From Pseudomonadota bacterium (lineage in GTDB: Bacteria > Myxococcota_A > Polyangia > Polyangiales > Polyangiaceae): a stretch of DNA of 43,165 bases. The number at the start of each line of letters is the position of its first letter. Within the stretch, counting starts at the first letter, position 1. Below the pieces are notes generated by a model, which was given only the letters and a program-made list of their open reading frames with translations, did not search any database and was not told where the DNA came from. The DNA lies in the NCBI GenBank assembly GCA_023398955.1, contig JAEWRL010000231.1, positions 1-43,165 of the forward strand, written 5' to 3'. Of the stretch, positions 16,526 through 25,002 are shown in pieces. The position numbers and the translations under genes are program-made.

Positions 16526-17413
16526 ATGAAGCAGTTCAGCGCAGAAGTCGCATTCCGCTCCAGATGCTTGCTCGGTGAAGGTAGCTTGTGGGATCCGGCC
16601 GCCCAGAGGCTCCTCTGGGTCGACATCGCCGATCACAAGGTCTTCTCCTTCGATCCGCAGAGCGGCACGAACGTAGTCCATGACGTCGGAGAATCGGTTG
16701 GCACCGTCGTCCCGTCGCAGAATGGACGACTGCTCGTTGCGCTGCGCCAGAGCCTCGCCGTGCTCGATCCGGGAAGCGGAGAGATTCGTCCCCTCGTTCC
16801 TTCCATCGACGAGCCGATCGGTCACAGGTTCAACGATGGTAAGTGCGATCCACGGGGGCGGCTCTGGGTAGGCACTATGGTCGAGGAGGGGCCCCCTGGC
16901 GGGGCAGCCCTCTACTGTCTCGGGACGAACCTGATCCTATCCAAGCACGTCCTGGGCGTCACTACTTCAAACGGCATCGCGTGGAACGAAGCGGTAACGC
17001 TCATGTACTACGTCGATACCGCCACCCACATGGTGAGCCTTTTCGATTTCGACAATGCCCGCGGCGCGGTAGGTGAGCGCAGACCCGTCGCCTACATCCC
17101 GGAGTCGCTCGGGTCACCCGATGGCATGACGATAGACGCCAAGGGGCATCTTTGGATTGCGCTGTTCAGAGGCCGCAGAGTGGTCTGCATCGATCCCAGC
17201 AGTGGGCAGATCGTGGCCGAGGTCCTCGTCCCCGCCCTGAACGTGACCTCATGCGCTTTCGGCGGCGAGGACCTGGATGAGCTCTACATCACGACAGCGC
17301 GAGTCGGTACACCCGCGGACGAACTGCAAAGGATGCCCCTGGCGGGCTCACTCTTCCGCGCAAACGTAGGCGTTCGAGGCGTGCCTTCGACACCCTTTGC
17401 TCGCGACCTCTGA
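16526..17413 (+). CDS. SMP-30/gluconolactonase/LRE family protein
   Basis: The 295-residue six-bladed beta-propeller matches the SMP-30/gluconolactonase family, calcium or zinc dependent lactonases acting on sugar lactones. It has the N-terminal GEGSLWD with the metal-binding Glu, RFNDGKCDPRGRLWVGTM, SNGIAWN with the ligand Asn, and GSPDGMTIDAKGHLWIA with the ligand Asp. No signal peptide is seen, so it is cytoplasmic. The ATG at 16526 is preceded by AGAAGG five bases upstream; a TTG at 16487 opens the frame but is less likely. It may serve an oxidative sugar pathway, but no dehydrogenase lies nearby. Confidence 0.92.
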   Translation: MKQFSAEVAFRSRCLLGEGSLWDPAAQRLLWVDIADHKVFSFDPQSGTNVVHDVGESVGTVVPSQNGRLLVALRQSLAVLDPGSGEIRPLVPSIDEPIGHRFNDGKCDPRGRLWVGTMVEEGPPGGAALYCLGTNLILSKHVLGVTTSNGIAWNEAVTLMYYVDTATHMVSLFDFDNARGAVGERRPVAYIPESLGSPDGMTIDAKGHLWIALFRGRRVVCIDPSSGQIVAEVLVPALNVTSCAFGGEDLDELYITTARVGTPADELQRMPLAGSLFRANVGVRGVPSTPFARDL

Positions 17414-17509
17414 GCGAGCCGCTCTGGGGCGTCGACGTCGCCGATGGACCGTCCCCCAAGCTCGCCAAGGCAGGCGCGCTGCTCTCCCCGGGAACGAGCG
17501 CGGCCCACA

Positions 17510-17531
17510 CCGTCAGGACCGCAGCTGACGG
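17510..17531 (-). terminator. Hairpin overlapping the yqeY stop
   Basis: CCGTCAG (17510-17516) and CTGACGG (17525-17531) form a perfect 7-bp inverted repeat around an 8-base loop, covering the end of yqeY between it and the converging SMP-30 gene. The position suits a terminator, but it has no T run. Confidence 0.3.
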
Positions 17532-17959
17532 ACCACGTCCGCCACCTCCTTGCCATTGACCGGTGCACCAATTCCATTGAGGTGCTTCATCGCGACTCCA
17601 ATGGCCTGCCCATCGCTCGATGCAGCGACGACATGCTCAATCACGGGCTGCAAGGCTTGCGCGATTGCCGCGGCATCGAGGGTTCTCGGTAGCAACGCCT
17701 CGATCACCTCATTCTCCTGCTCAAGGAGACGGCGTTTCCCGTTCCCTTCAGTGAGGGCAAGCGTTTCGTGATTGTTCTTGAGTACTTTGCGGAGGACACG
17801 CTCAATGTCCTCTTCACTGACATCCCGCCCCTCACCAGCGGCAACCTGAGTCACCTCGCCAATGACCGTCCTCAATACTTCCTTCTCGATGATACGGCCT
17901 GCCTTCATGGCGGCAAACATCTGCTTCTTGATTTCTTCGAGCTGCATGACCTGCAACAT
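17513..17959 (-). CDS. yqeY: GatB/YqeY domain protein
   Basis: The 148-residue protein matches the YqeY family in full (usual length about 150), related to the tail domain of GatB in the tRNA amidotransferase. It shows the N-terminal helix LEEIKKQMFAAMKAGR, EKEVLRTVIGEV, and the C-terminal GQAIGVAMKHLN and GKEVADVVRQL helices. Its exact role is not known in general; a link to tRNA-dependent amidation has been proposed. The ATG at 17959 was chosen because GGAGG lies eight bases upstream. The open frame continues upstream without similarity. Confidence 0.93.
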   Translation of the reverse strand: MLQVMQLEEIKKQMFAAMKAGRIIEKEVLRTVIGEVTQVAAGEGRDVSEEDIERVLRKVLKNNHETLALTEGNGKRRLLEQENEVIEALLPRTLDAAAIAQALQPVIEHVVAASSDGQAIGVAMKHLNGIGAPVNGKEVADVVRQLRS

Positions 17960-18236
17960 GCCTGACACCTCCGGGCGGTGCCAGTCACACGGTGTGGCAA
18001 ACGGGGGACGTTTCGAGGCGCGGCCTAGGAATCCCAGAGTTGCGGACCAGAGCGGGCGCGAGGCCCTCGCAACCACGGCTTTGGTGACGGCACGCCACCC
18101 GGGAACCGCCGCCGAGTGCTCCTCAGGTCCCCGGCGCAAAAACTGCGCAACGGGGTCAAAGCACTCCTAGAAGAGGGTACGCGGCACGGAATCAGTACGC
18201 AGCTCCCGGGTTCAGGAGCCGAGACCGAGGCAGGTC

Positions 18237-18264
18237 GGCGCCCATCGACTGACCGGTGGGCGCC
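18237..18264. repeat. 8-bp inverted repeat (GGCGCCCA/TGGGCGCC)
   Basis: GGCGCCCA at 18237-18244 pairs perfectly with TGGGCGCC at 18257-18264 around a 12-base loop. GAGACC (18221-18226) and GGTCTC (18265-18270) can extend it with a 5'-side bulge. The loop starts TCGACT, also found in the 14-bp repeat downstream. No T run follows. Confidence 0.5.
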
Positions 18265-18334
18265 GGTCTCAATCCAAGCGGCACTCGCCGGCTGTTGCAA
18301 ATTCCGGAGAGGCGTCCATGAACGGCTTGCGCGA

Positions 18335-18371
18335 CGAAGCCATCGACTTCTGCAGCCAGTCGATGGCTTCG
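18335..18371. repeat. Perfect 14-bp inverted repeat
   Basis: CGAAGCCATCGACT (18335-18348) and AGTCGATGGCTTCG (18358-18371) are exact reverse complements separated by nine bases. It is the strongest inverted repeat I found outside genes. There is no T run on either side, so a simple intrinsic terminator is unlikely. It lies inside the first codons of the weak open frame that starts at 18318. Confidence 0.75.
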
Positions 18372-18762
18372 GGGAGAAATCGCACAATCCTATCTAGAAC
18401 AGATTTTCACCCATCCTCTACTCCCCAGGAGTATTCCCATACAGCTAGGGCGCCCGTTACGTGTTCAACGTCTTCCATGCAGGAGGCATGGCGGCAGCAC
18501 GTGACCTCCACTGTCTGCGGCCCGGGATCGACACCAGTTCCTGGTCCTGACGGACAAGGGGAGCGGTGAGCGTCGCGTGGCGCCTCGAGTTCTCGACGGA
18601 TTCCGCTACTGGACGACCCTGGTCCGATCCGGCATTGGCGACGGGCTCTCTCAATCGCGTGCAGGCCGGCACCGCGCGGCGCCCGGTGCTCCAGCTTTCG
18701 GACGTCATGCGACACCGAGGCCACCGGCTCTCGGCGCAGCACAGCCGTTTGACCGCTGGCTT

Positions 18763-19194
18763 TCAAGCAGTTTCATCCGACCAACGTCGCGCGCGCTTCA
18801 GATCCGAGCGCTGACGTTTGCGCTCGAGTCGGCGCCGCTGGGCTCCGACGCTCGGCTTCGTCGGACGACGACGGCGCGGTACGATGGTAGCCTGCCGCAC
18901 TAGCTCCGTCAGCAGGGCGCGGGCAATCTCGAGATTACGCCTCTGGGAACGCGCCTGTTGACAGACGATGACAAGGTTTCCATCCGAATCCAACCGCCCA
19001 CCAGCGATGGCGCGCAACCGCTGCTTCGTTCCGGGATCGAGACCGGTCGACGAGGCTAGGTGAAACCGCAGTTCGACCTTCGTCGCTACTTTGTTCACGT
19101 TCTGACCACCAGGCCCTGAGGCCGCCACCGCCCTCCAGGAGAGCTCGTTGCCCGGCAGCAGGATCCGTGAATTGACGGTCAGCGGCTCGCTCAT
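18763..19194 (-). CDS. arfB: Peptidyl-tRNA hydrolase ArfB (stalled-ribosome rescue)
   Basis: The 143-residue protein is a stand-alone class I release-factor-like domain (YaeJ/ArfB/ICT1). The catalytic GGQ is at residues 29-31 (ASGPGGQNVNKVATKVEL), and a long Arg/Lys-rich tail (about 110-138) inserts into the empty mRNA channel in this family. It frees peptides from ribosomes stalled without a stop codon. The ATG at 19194 has GGAAG just upstream and gives the usual N-terminus; the longer frame is not homologous. It is divergent from dedA, with a 5-bp tandem repeat between them. Confidence 0.94.
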   Translation of the reverse strand: MSEPLTVNSRILLPGNELSWRAVAASGPGGQNVNKVATKVELRFHLASSTGLDPGTKQRLRAIAGGRLDSDGNLVIVCQQARSQRRNLEIARALLTELVRQATIVPRRRRPTKPSVGAQRRRLERKRQRSDLKRARRWSDETA

Positions 19195-19246
19195 AGGTGC
19201 TTCCCGTGGGTTATTGCACGAACGGGATGCCCGCGCTCGCGCCGCT

Positions 19247-19276
19247 ACGGCACGGCACGGCACGGCACGGCACGGC
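19247..19276. repeat. Simple tandem repeat (ACGGC)6
   Basis: Six exact copies of ACGGC lie between the divergent starts of arfB (19194) and dedA (19326). Such a short-unit array can change copy number by slippage and so alter promoter spacing. Confidence 0.85.
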
Positions 19277-19325
19277 GAGCAACCGACGAGCAGCCGCTCG
19301 TTTGGGATGTGCTAAGCCCCGATCC

Positions 19326-20018
19326 GTGACCGAAGCTCTCATCCAGTACATCGTCGTCGTTGCCGCCTACGCCCCTCTCTGGGGCCTGCTAATCGTGCTT
19401 GCCCTGATGACCATCGAAAGCTCGTTCATTCCGTTCCCCAGCGAAGTAGTAATGATTCCCGCGGGCTTCCTCGCAGCGCGAGGAGCGCTCTCCCTGGGAG
19501 AGCCGTTCCCGGACCTCTTGCTGGCTATCCTGGCGGGCATCGCTGGTTCCCTTCTCGGTGCATACATCAACTACTTCCTCTCGCTGAAGGTCGGCACCCC
19601 GTTCCTGGAGCGTTACGGTAAGTACTTCTTCCTCCCCAAACCGAAGCTGGAGCGCGCCGAGGAACTATTCCGTACTTATGGCGCAGGAGCCACCTTCGTC
19701 TGCCGTCTGCTCCCCGGGATCAGGCAGCTCATCAGCATTCCGGCGGGCATCGCGCGAATGCCGCTGGGCAGCTTCTCCCTCTGGACGGGCTTCGGCGCGG
19801 GCATCTGGGTTACGATACTGGCAAGCGTCGGGTTCTCGATTGGGATGCACACCGCCCAGCTCAGCTATGCGGACATCGTGCACCTCGGAATTGCAATGAT
19901 TCGCGATGATCTCGTCTGGATCGTGGCAGGGTGCGTTGTGGTTTTCGTAGCCTACGTGCTGGTGCAGAACCGAGTCATGCGCCGCAGCCAGCCAGACAAG
20001 ACGCGCGCCGCAGCCTGA
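19326..20018 (+). CDS. DedA-family membrane protein
   Basis: The 230-residue integral membrane protein matches the DedA/VTT family. It shows the family's conserved opening (ESSFIPFPSEVVMIPAGFLAARG), the amphipathic re-entrant segments (LAGIAGSLLGAYINYFLSLKVG) and the F-CRLLPGIRQLISIPAGIARM motif. About five hydrophobic segments are seen. The family acts in flipping undecaprenyl phosphate or phospholipids and in membrane homeostasis. The GTG at 19326 is taken as start since the family N-terminus begins there; the ribosome site is weak. uppP, which acts on undecaprenyl pyrophosphate, lies 5 kb away. Confidence 0.92.
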   Translation: MTEALIQYIVVVAAYAPLWGLLIVLALMTIESSFIPFPSEVVMIPAGFLAARGALSLGEPFPDLLLAILAGIAGSLLGAYINYFLSLKVGTPFLERYGKYFFLPKPKLERAEELFRTYGAGATFVCRLLPGIRQLISIPAGIARMPLGSFSLWTGFGAGIWVTILASVGFSIGMHTAQLSYADIVHLGIAMIRDDLVWIVAGCVVVFVAYVLVQNRVMRRSQPDKTRAAA

Positions 20019-20193
20019 CAGTCCCTGTTGGAGGGCCAACTGGACGCGAGCACGGCGGGAAGCGCCTGCGCCAGCTCCTCCGCTGAGTGGTCACACGCGC
20101 TGGATTGGCTAGCGAGAGGGTTCCGGCCAGGCACGCGAGTGCGCTATGTTGGGGGCGTCGCGTGCGAGAGCCCTGTCGGAGCGGGACGAGACG

Positions 20194-22437
20194 ATGCTGG
20201 ATCCATTGGCTGCCACTTCCCCGGTGACAACTAGACCACTATCCCCGAACCGACGTTTCGGCACGTTCCTCGGGGTATTCACGCCCAGCGTTCTGACGAT
20301 TCTTGGCGTGATGATGTACCTACGTTTCGGCTGGGTCGTCGGCAACGCCGGCCTCGCACGAGCGTTGGTCATCGTCCTCGCCTCCAGCACCATTACGCTC
20401 ATCACGGCCCTCAGCGCCTCGGCAATCGCGACCAATATGCGAATCGGTGTCGGCGGCGAGTACTACATGGTGTCACGCAGCCTGGGACTCGAGCTCGGTG
20501 GCGCAATCGGCATCCCACTGTTCTTGTGCCGAACGCTGTCCCTCACGCTGTATGCTTTCGGCCTCGCGGAATCCGTCGCGTTTTTGTGGCCGCCGACCTG
20601 GGGCCCCGCACCCATTCAAGGTGGTGCGATTGCAGTCATCGTCTTGACGACCGCAGTCGCCGGCAGGAGCGCGGAAACCAGCCTGCGCCTTCAGGTCCCG
20701 ATCATGATCGCCGTTGGACTGAGCGTCGTTGCACTCCTAGTAGGCGTCCTAGCAGGAGAGCTGCGTACCCCCGAGCTAGGTCCCCACTACGAGCGGTCGG
20801 CTCCGGGCGGCTTCTGGTACGTATTCGCCGTGTTCTTCCCAGCAGTGACTGGCTTTGCTGCCGGAATCGGCATGAGCGGAGACCTCCGGGACCCCAAGGG
20901 CTCGATCCCGCGCGGCACTCTGCTTGCCGTGGTAACGGGTGCCGTCGTCTACATCGCTGTAATGATCCTGCTCGCAGTGAGCGGCGCCACGAATGGCGAG
21001 GAGCTCGCTGACCTAGAGCATCATGCACCGACAATTTGGGTTGAGCTGGCATGGATGGGCCCTTGGCTCGTTCTTCCAGGCATGTGGGGTGCGATCCTAT
21101 CGTCGGCATTTGGCAGTGCCCTTGCTGGGCCGCGCGTATTGCAGGCACTCGCCAGCGATGGTCTCGCTCCGAGTGCGCTCGCCCGCACCAGTCGATCAGG
21201 GCAGCCCACGTTGGCCACCTGGACAACCGGCGGCATCGCCGCAGCCGCAGTGCTGCTTGGGGACCTGAACGCCGTCGGCCGATGGGTAACCATCTTCTTT
21301 CTCACACTCTACGTCACAATAAACCTCGCTGCAGGTCTCGAGAGCCTAGCGCGAGACGTTTATTACAGACCCACACTTCGAGTCCCATGGTACCTCTCGC
21401 TGGCTGGGAGTGCGGCCACCATCGTGGTCATGTTCCTGATCAGTCGGATTGCCTGCGCTGCCGCCATCACGATGGAGCTATTGCTCTACGTCCACCTGCG
21501 ACGGAGGGCATTCCGCAGCGCGTGGGGAGACGTGCGCGCAGGGCTGTGGACCGCACTCGCCCGCTTCTCCTTACTGCAGCTCCGGGAGCTCCAGCAGGCA
21601 GCTCGCAATTGGCGCCCTCACATCCTGCTCTTCACGGCGAATCCCGAGAACCGCATGGGTTTGGTGCGGCTTGCTGACTGGTTCAACCAACGACGGGGCG
21701 TCGTCACCGTGACGCAGCTGGTTCAGGGACATCTTGGGGAGGACGGCGTCGACATCGATACGCGACTGGCGGCTCTCGAGGCCCGCTTCGCTCGAGAAGG
21801 AGTCATCGCATTCAGTGAGGTGGTGGTGGTACCTGAATTGGGCCAAGGTATCCTTACGGTCGCTCAGGCGCATGGCATAGCGGGCCTTCAGTCGAACACG
21901 CTGATGTTTGGCTGGCCTACTGATCCCAAGGGCATGATCGCGCTGCTCGTCACGATGCGAGCCGTAGCGCGCGTTCGTAAGAGCGTCGTCGTGGCACGTC
22001 TCGCTCACGCTGACGGCCCGCTTCGGCGGTCGAGCATCGATGTGTGGTGGCGCGGTCGCGAACAGAACGGCGACATGATGATCCTTCTCGCGCATCTTCT
22101 GAAGCTGAACGCCGAGTGGCGCACAGCGGTGATTGTGGTGCGCACGATCGTCGACAGCGCCGCGGAGGAAGCGATCATGCGCCCGCGGTTGTCCGAACTG
22201 GTCCTGGACGCCCGCATACCAGCCCGAACAGACGTCATTGTGGCTCCTCCGAACCGCCCAGTAGTCAGTATCATGCACGAAGCAAGCCAGAACGCAGACC
22301 TCGTCTTCCTGGGACTGCGGATCCCAACCCCAGCAGAGGACGAGGCCTACGCAGCCCAGCTCATGGCAGCGGCTGCAGGCTTTCGCTCGACGGTCTTCGT
22401 GCGGAACAGCAGCCCCTTTCGCGGCAAGCTATTGTAG
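20194..22437 (+). CDS. SLC12-like cation-chloride cotransporter homologue
   Basis: The 747-residue protein has about twelve membrane segments in residues 20-450. It opens like the APC-superfamily SLC12 group (GTFLGVFTPSVLTILGVMMYLRFGWVVG). Later come VGGEYYMVSRSLG, VFFPAVTGFAAGIGMSGDLRDPKGSIPRGT and the LASDGLAP region typical of these carriers. The cytoplasmic C-terminal half (about 480-747) also follows the family, including the SSIDVWWRGREQNGDMMILLAHLL segment. It probably moves chloride or amino acids with cations; substrate is not predictable from the sequence. The ATG at 20194 follows GGAGCGGGACGAG; an upstream ATG at 20146 has a poor site. Confidence 0.88.
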   Translation: MLDPLAATSPVTTRPLSPNRRFGTFLGVFTPSVLTILGVMMYLRFGWVVGNAGLARALVIVLASSTITLITALSASAIATNMRIGVGGEYYMVSRSLGLELGGAIGIPLFLCRTLSLTLYAFGLAESVAFLWPPTWGPAPIQGGAIAVIVLTTAVAGRSAETSLRLQVPIMIAVGLSVVALLVGVLAGELRTPELGPHYERSAPGGFWYVFAVFFPAVTGFAAGIGMSGDLRDPKGSIPRGTLLAVVTGAVVYIAVMILLAVSGATNGEELADLEHHAPTIWVELAWMGPWLVLPGMWGAILSSAFGSALAGPRVLQALASDGLAPSALARTSRSGQPTLATWTTGGIAAAAVLLGDLNAVGRWVTIFFLTLYVTINLAAGLESLARDVYYRPTLRVPWYLSLAGSAATIVVMFLISRIACAAAITMELLLYVHLRRRAFRSAWGDVRAGLWTALARFSLLQLRELQQAARNWRPHILLFTANPENRMGLVRLADWFNQRRGVVTVTQLVQGHLGEDGVDIDTRLAALEARFAREGVIAFSEVVVVPELGQGILTVAQAHGIAGLQSNTLMFGWPTDPKGMIALLVTMRAVARVRKSVVVARLAHADGPLRRSSIDVWWRGREQNGDMMILLAHLLKLNAEWRTAVIVVRTIVDSAAEEAIMRPRLSELVLDARIPARTDVIVAPPNRPVVSIMHEASQNADLVFLGLRIPTPAEDEAYAAQLMAAAAGFRSTVFVRNSSPFRGKLL

Positions 22438-22505
22438 ACTCGTGCCAAGGTATGACAACCTCGGTATGCGACGGGGCTTCACGCAGGTACATCGCTCCAG
22501 GCAGC

Positions 22506-24458
22506 TTACTGGTCTCGCGCTGCGGATGAACGTCGCATCCGGGCAGCGTACATGACCGTCAGCCCCAGGAGCGCCCAAGGCGAAGGCCGCTCTCGGGGCG
22601 AGGCACCGACTCGACAACCGCAGCCGGACTCAGCCTCGGCGGGGGGAACGCTGTAACCGCTCGACGGCGGCAGAGTCGTGTCTCCCCCTTCAGGAGAATC
22701 CAGCTGGCTGCCGGAGCTCGCATCATTGCTGAGTCCGCCCAGGCCAGTGGATCCACCCGAGCTGACGGTAGCGGTGCCGCCCGCCGAGACAACCGTAGTG
22801 CCTGCAGCACCTTCGGCTGCACCGCCCAACTCCGCGCCAGCATCCCTGCCCCCGATCCCGAGGGCGCCTCCAGAGGCCATCCCCGGGCCACCACTTCCCG
22901 GGAGTAGGTCATTGCTTCCTCCATCCGTCCCATCACGGTTTCCACCAAGCGATGGACTCGGCCCGCTCCCCGCCGAAACGTAGTTGCCACTACCGCCGGT
23001 CGCTCCTCCCAGTCCAGTCCCACCGGACCCGTTCGTCGAGCCGCCAACTGCAGGTCCCGTGTTGCCGCCGGTCCCCAGATTGCCAGCGGCGCCCGCGCCG
23101 CCAGTCTGCTGGCACTCCGCACCCTCGCAGTACTCGCTGGCGCCGATGTCGGGGCCGCTTCCCAAGGGAACCGGATGACCGTCGAGATCGGTCCACTGTC
23201 GCAATGCATCCGAAGACGCAGCATCGATCGCTGGGCTTCCGGCAGCGAGCCTGAAGTCCACGGTCAAACCCGCATCCGCGGCAACGAGCGCTCCACTCAG
23301 CCCCCTGGGCGCCGAAGGCGCGAACAGGTTGTTGTAGTGGTCGCCCTCGGGTGGTGGACTGAACATCGCAGAGCCGCCCCCCTCCAGCACCACAAAAAGA
23401 TTGTTGCGCACCGTGATATCGCCAGGCGCGAGAGTGAACTCGTACCCGGCGTCAGTGGTAACCATCAGACCGAATGATCCTGCCCCTTGTTGAGGTATAT
23501 CACCATTATTCGGACCATGAACAATAGTATTGTGCTCGAAGACCAGGTTCTCGAAGTCCGTGTTGACGGGCTGCAATAGATAGAGCCACATCGCATCGAC
23601 AGCAAGATTGTACGCCACGTACGAGTTACGAATGATCCCATGATTCTCTTGGATCGCATCACTCCCGGAGAAGTTACCCGAGCAACCCTCGAAGAGTCCG
23701 ACGCTCCGCTCGCAGTAGTTATGGTGAAAGTACACGTTCTCGATGACAGAGCTTGCCTGTCCATTCACGATCTCGAGGCAACCACCCTCTGCTCCCCCCA
23801 AGGTCTCATTGGGCCCCCAGCAGTCGACGGCGCTATTGTACGCGATCTCGTTGTTTGAAGCCATGATCATGTATGCCTCGGCGCCACCAGACGTGTTCAT
23901 GTCTCCCGAGTCTCCAGACATGCCCGAGAGACTGTGAACGAGATTGCCGATGATGCGGTTGTATTCACCGTGTACGCCGAATCCCAGCTCGAAGTACCCA
24001 GCACTGCCATCCACGACGCAATCGCTGACGTAGTTGTCGTTTCCGCTGATCGTGAACCCAGTACGGGCCGCACCCCGGAGCTCGAGTCCGATCACCTGGG
24101 AGTCACTCTGAAGGGACACGAGCGCAAACCCGCTCGCTGTGCCACTCTCGCTGACGCCTTCGAGGATTGGCCGCGCTCCCTCGCCGTAGGCGGCGAAGGT
24201 GGCGCCGCTCGGAACGCGCACGCTCTGGACCGTCCAGTGCCCGCCCCTCTTGAAGTAGACGGCGTAGGCGCTGCTCTGTCCAAATCCCCCTGGCAATGCT
24301 GCCGGGGTTGCCCATGGCTCCTCAGGGCTGGTGCCAGGGTTCGAGTCATTACCCTCGGGGTCGATGTAGTACTCCGTCCCTTGGGCGAGAGCGACGGAGC
24401 TCGTCACGGTGATTCCAACAGACGTGAGAGCAAACAGAGTCCATTGCGAGAAGAGCAT
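22506..24458 (-). CDS. Secreted beta-helix protein with MYXO-CTERM sorting signal
   Basis: The 650-residue exported protein has a signal peptide (residues 1-26, ending SSVALAQG) and then YIDPEGNDSNPGTSPEEPW, typical of right-handed parallel beta-helix proteins. Repeated Asn-rich rungs span about 60-400 (NDNYVSDCVVDGS, YNRIIGNLVHS, NNEIAYNSAVD, HGIIRNSYVAYNLA). A Gly/Ser/Thr-rich low-complexity region covers about 455-600. The end is Cys-Gly-Cys-Arg, a hydrophobic stretch (WALLGLTVMYAA) and a basic tail (RMRRSSAARDQ), a MYXO-CTERM signal by which myxobacteria anchor and process surface proteins. It may bind or cleave polysaccharide; no catalytic residues could be assigned. GAGG lies six bases before the ATG at 24458. 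Confidence 0.88.
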   Translation of the reverse strand: MLFSQWTLFALTSVGITVTSSVALAQGTEYYIDPEGNDSNPGTSPEEPWATPAALPGGFGQSSAYAVYFKRGGHWTVQSVRVPSGATFAAYGEGARPILEGVSESGTASGFALVSLQSDSQVIGLELRGAARTGFTISGNDNYVSDCVVDGSAGYFELGFGVHGEYNRIIGNLVHSLSGMSGDSGDMNTSGGAEAYMIMASNNEIAYNSAVDCWGPNETLGGAEGGCLEIVNGQASSVIENVYFHHNYCERSVGLFEGCSGNFSGSDAIQENHGIIRNSYVAYNLAVDAMWLYLLQPVNTDFENLVFEHNTIVHGPNNGDIPQQGAGSFGLMVTTDAGYEFTLAPGDITVRNNLFVVLEGGGSAMFSPPPEGDHYNNLFAPSAPRGLSGALVAADAGLTVDFRLAAGSPAIDAASSDALRQWTDLDGHPVPLGSGPDIGASEYCEGAECQQTGGAGAAGNLGTGGNTGPAVGGSTNGSGGTGLGGATGGSGNYVSAGSGPSPSLGGNRDGTDGGSNDLLPGSGGPGMASGGALGIGGRDAGAELGGAAEGAAGTTVVSAGGTATVSSGGSTGLGGLSNDASSGSQLDSPEGGDTTLPPSSGYSVPPAEAESGCGCRVGASPRERPSPWALLGLTVMYAARMRRSSAARDQ

Positions 24459-25002
24459 CTTGCACCTCGTGAGAAGGTCGTCACCCCGACTCCCGTGGAG
24501 CGTCGCGACCGGCGATTGGTCCCGGTGAGCGGCAACAGGACGAGCGTACCGCCGCCTTACGGGCACCGCTACTCGGCGATTGCCCACGGCCGTTCTTCGC
24601 ACGGCACCGCATCCTTTCACTCCACAGAAACCCAACGGATGGGTTCATATTTCGACATACCCGCAACATGTGAAGCGGGCGCTCCCTGCTCCCGCCTGCA
24701 ATCTGCTTCGCACTTCCCGCGTTCGGGTTGGCGGAAGGAGTGGCGCGCGCTGCGCGAGAGCACATCTGCTTGCCGTGACACGACAGCACATCCGCAAACC
24801 GGTCTGGCATCGAGGTGGTTCGAATCACGCTGATCCGACGCGATGGTGGCTACGCAAACGAATCTGGGCCGCAGACTTCCCCGGTCGGTGCTCCTCGTCC
24901 CGAGTAGTCGGGATGGCTCCGCAAGATCGAGCTTCCTTGCAGCTGCTGGCCCCTTGTGCCCCCAGGCATGCTAAGCGGTTGGGATCGAACGGAAAACTAT
25001 CG
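24459..25002. other. Divergent intergenic region upstream of uppP
   Basis: This 544-bp stretch separates the leftward beta-helix gene from uppP. The uppP frame is open through part of it but shows no similarity to the family, so I read it as non-coding. It must hold both promoters. A 6-bp inverted repeat AACCCA-ACGGA-TGGGTT lies at 24629-24645. No clear -35/-10 pair could be fixed. Confidence 0.5.

Larger units (their letters stand above)
17960..18762. other. Long intergenic region with strong inverted repeats
   Basis: About 800 bp between yqeY and arfB, both leftward, hold no recognisable gene. Short open frames exist; the one starting at 18318 has a good GGAGAGG site, but its 83-residue product has no recognisable pattern. 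The stretch carries a hairpin at 18237-18264, a perfect 14-bp inverted repeat at 18335-18371, and a weaker one near 18669-18689. It could hold a structured RNA, a small repeat element, or a decayed gene. Confidence 0.5.

Noticed and set aside
18318..18569. 83-residue plus-strand frame with a GGAGAGG ribosome site
   Set aside because: The product has no protein-like pattern beyond the first 30 residues and the 14-bp inverted repeat lies within its early codons.
24810..24830. tRNA-like T-arm (GGTTCGAATC)
   Set aside because: No matching D-arm, anticodon arm or acceptor stem could be folded around it.
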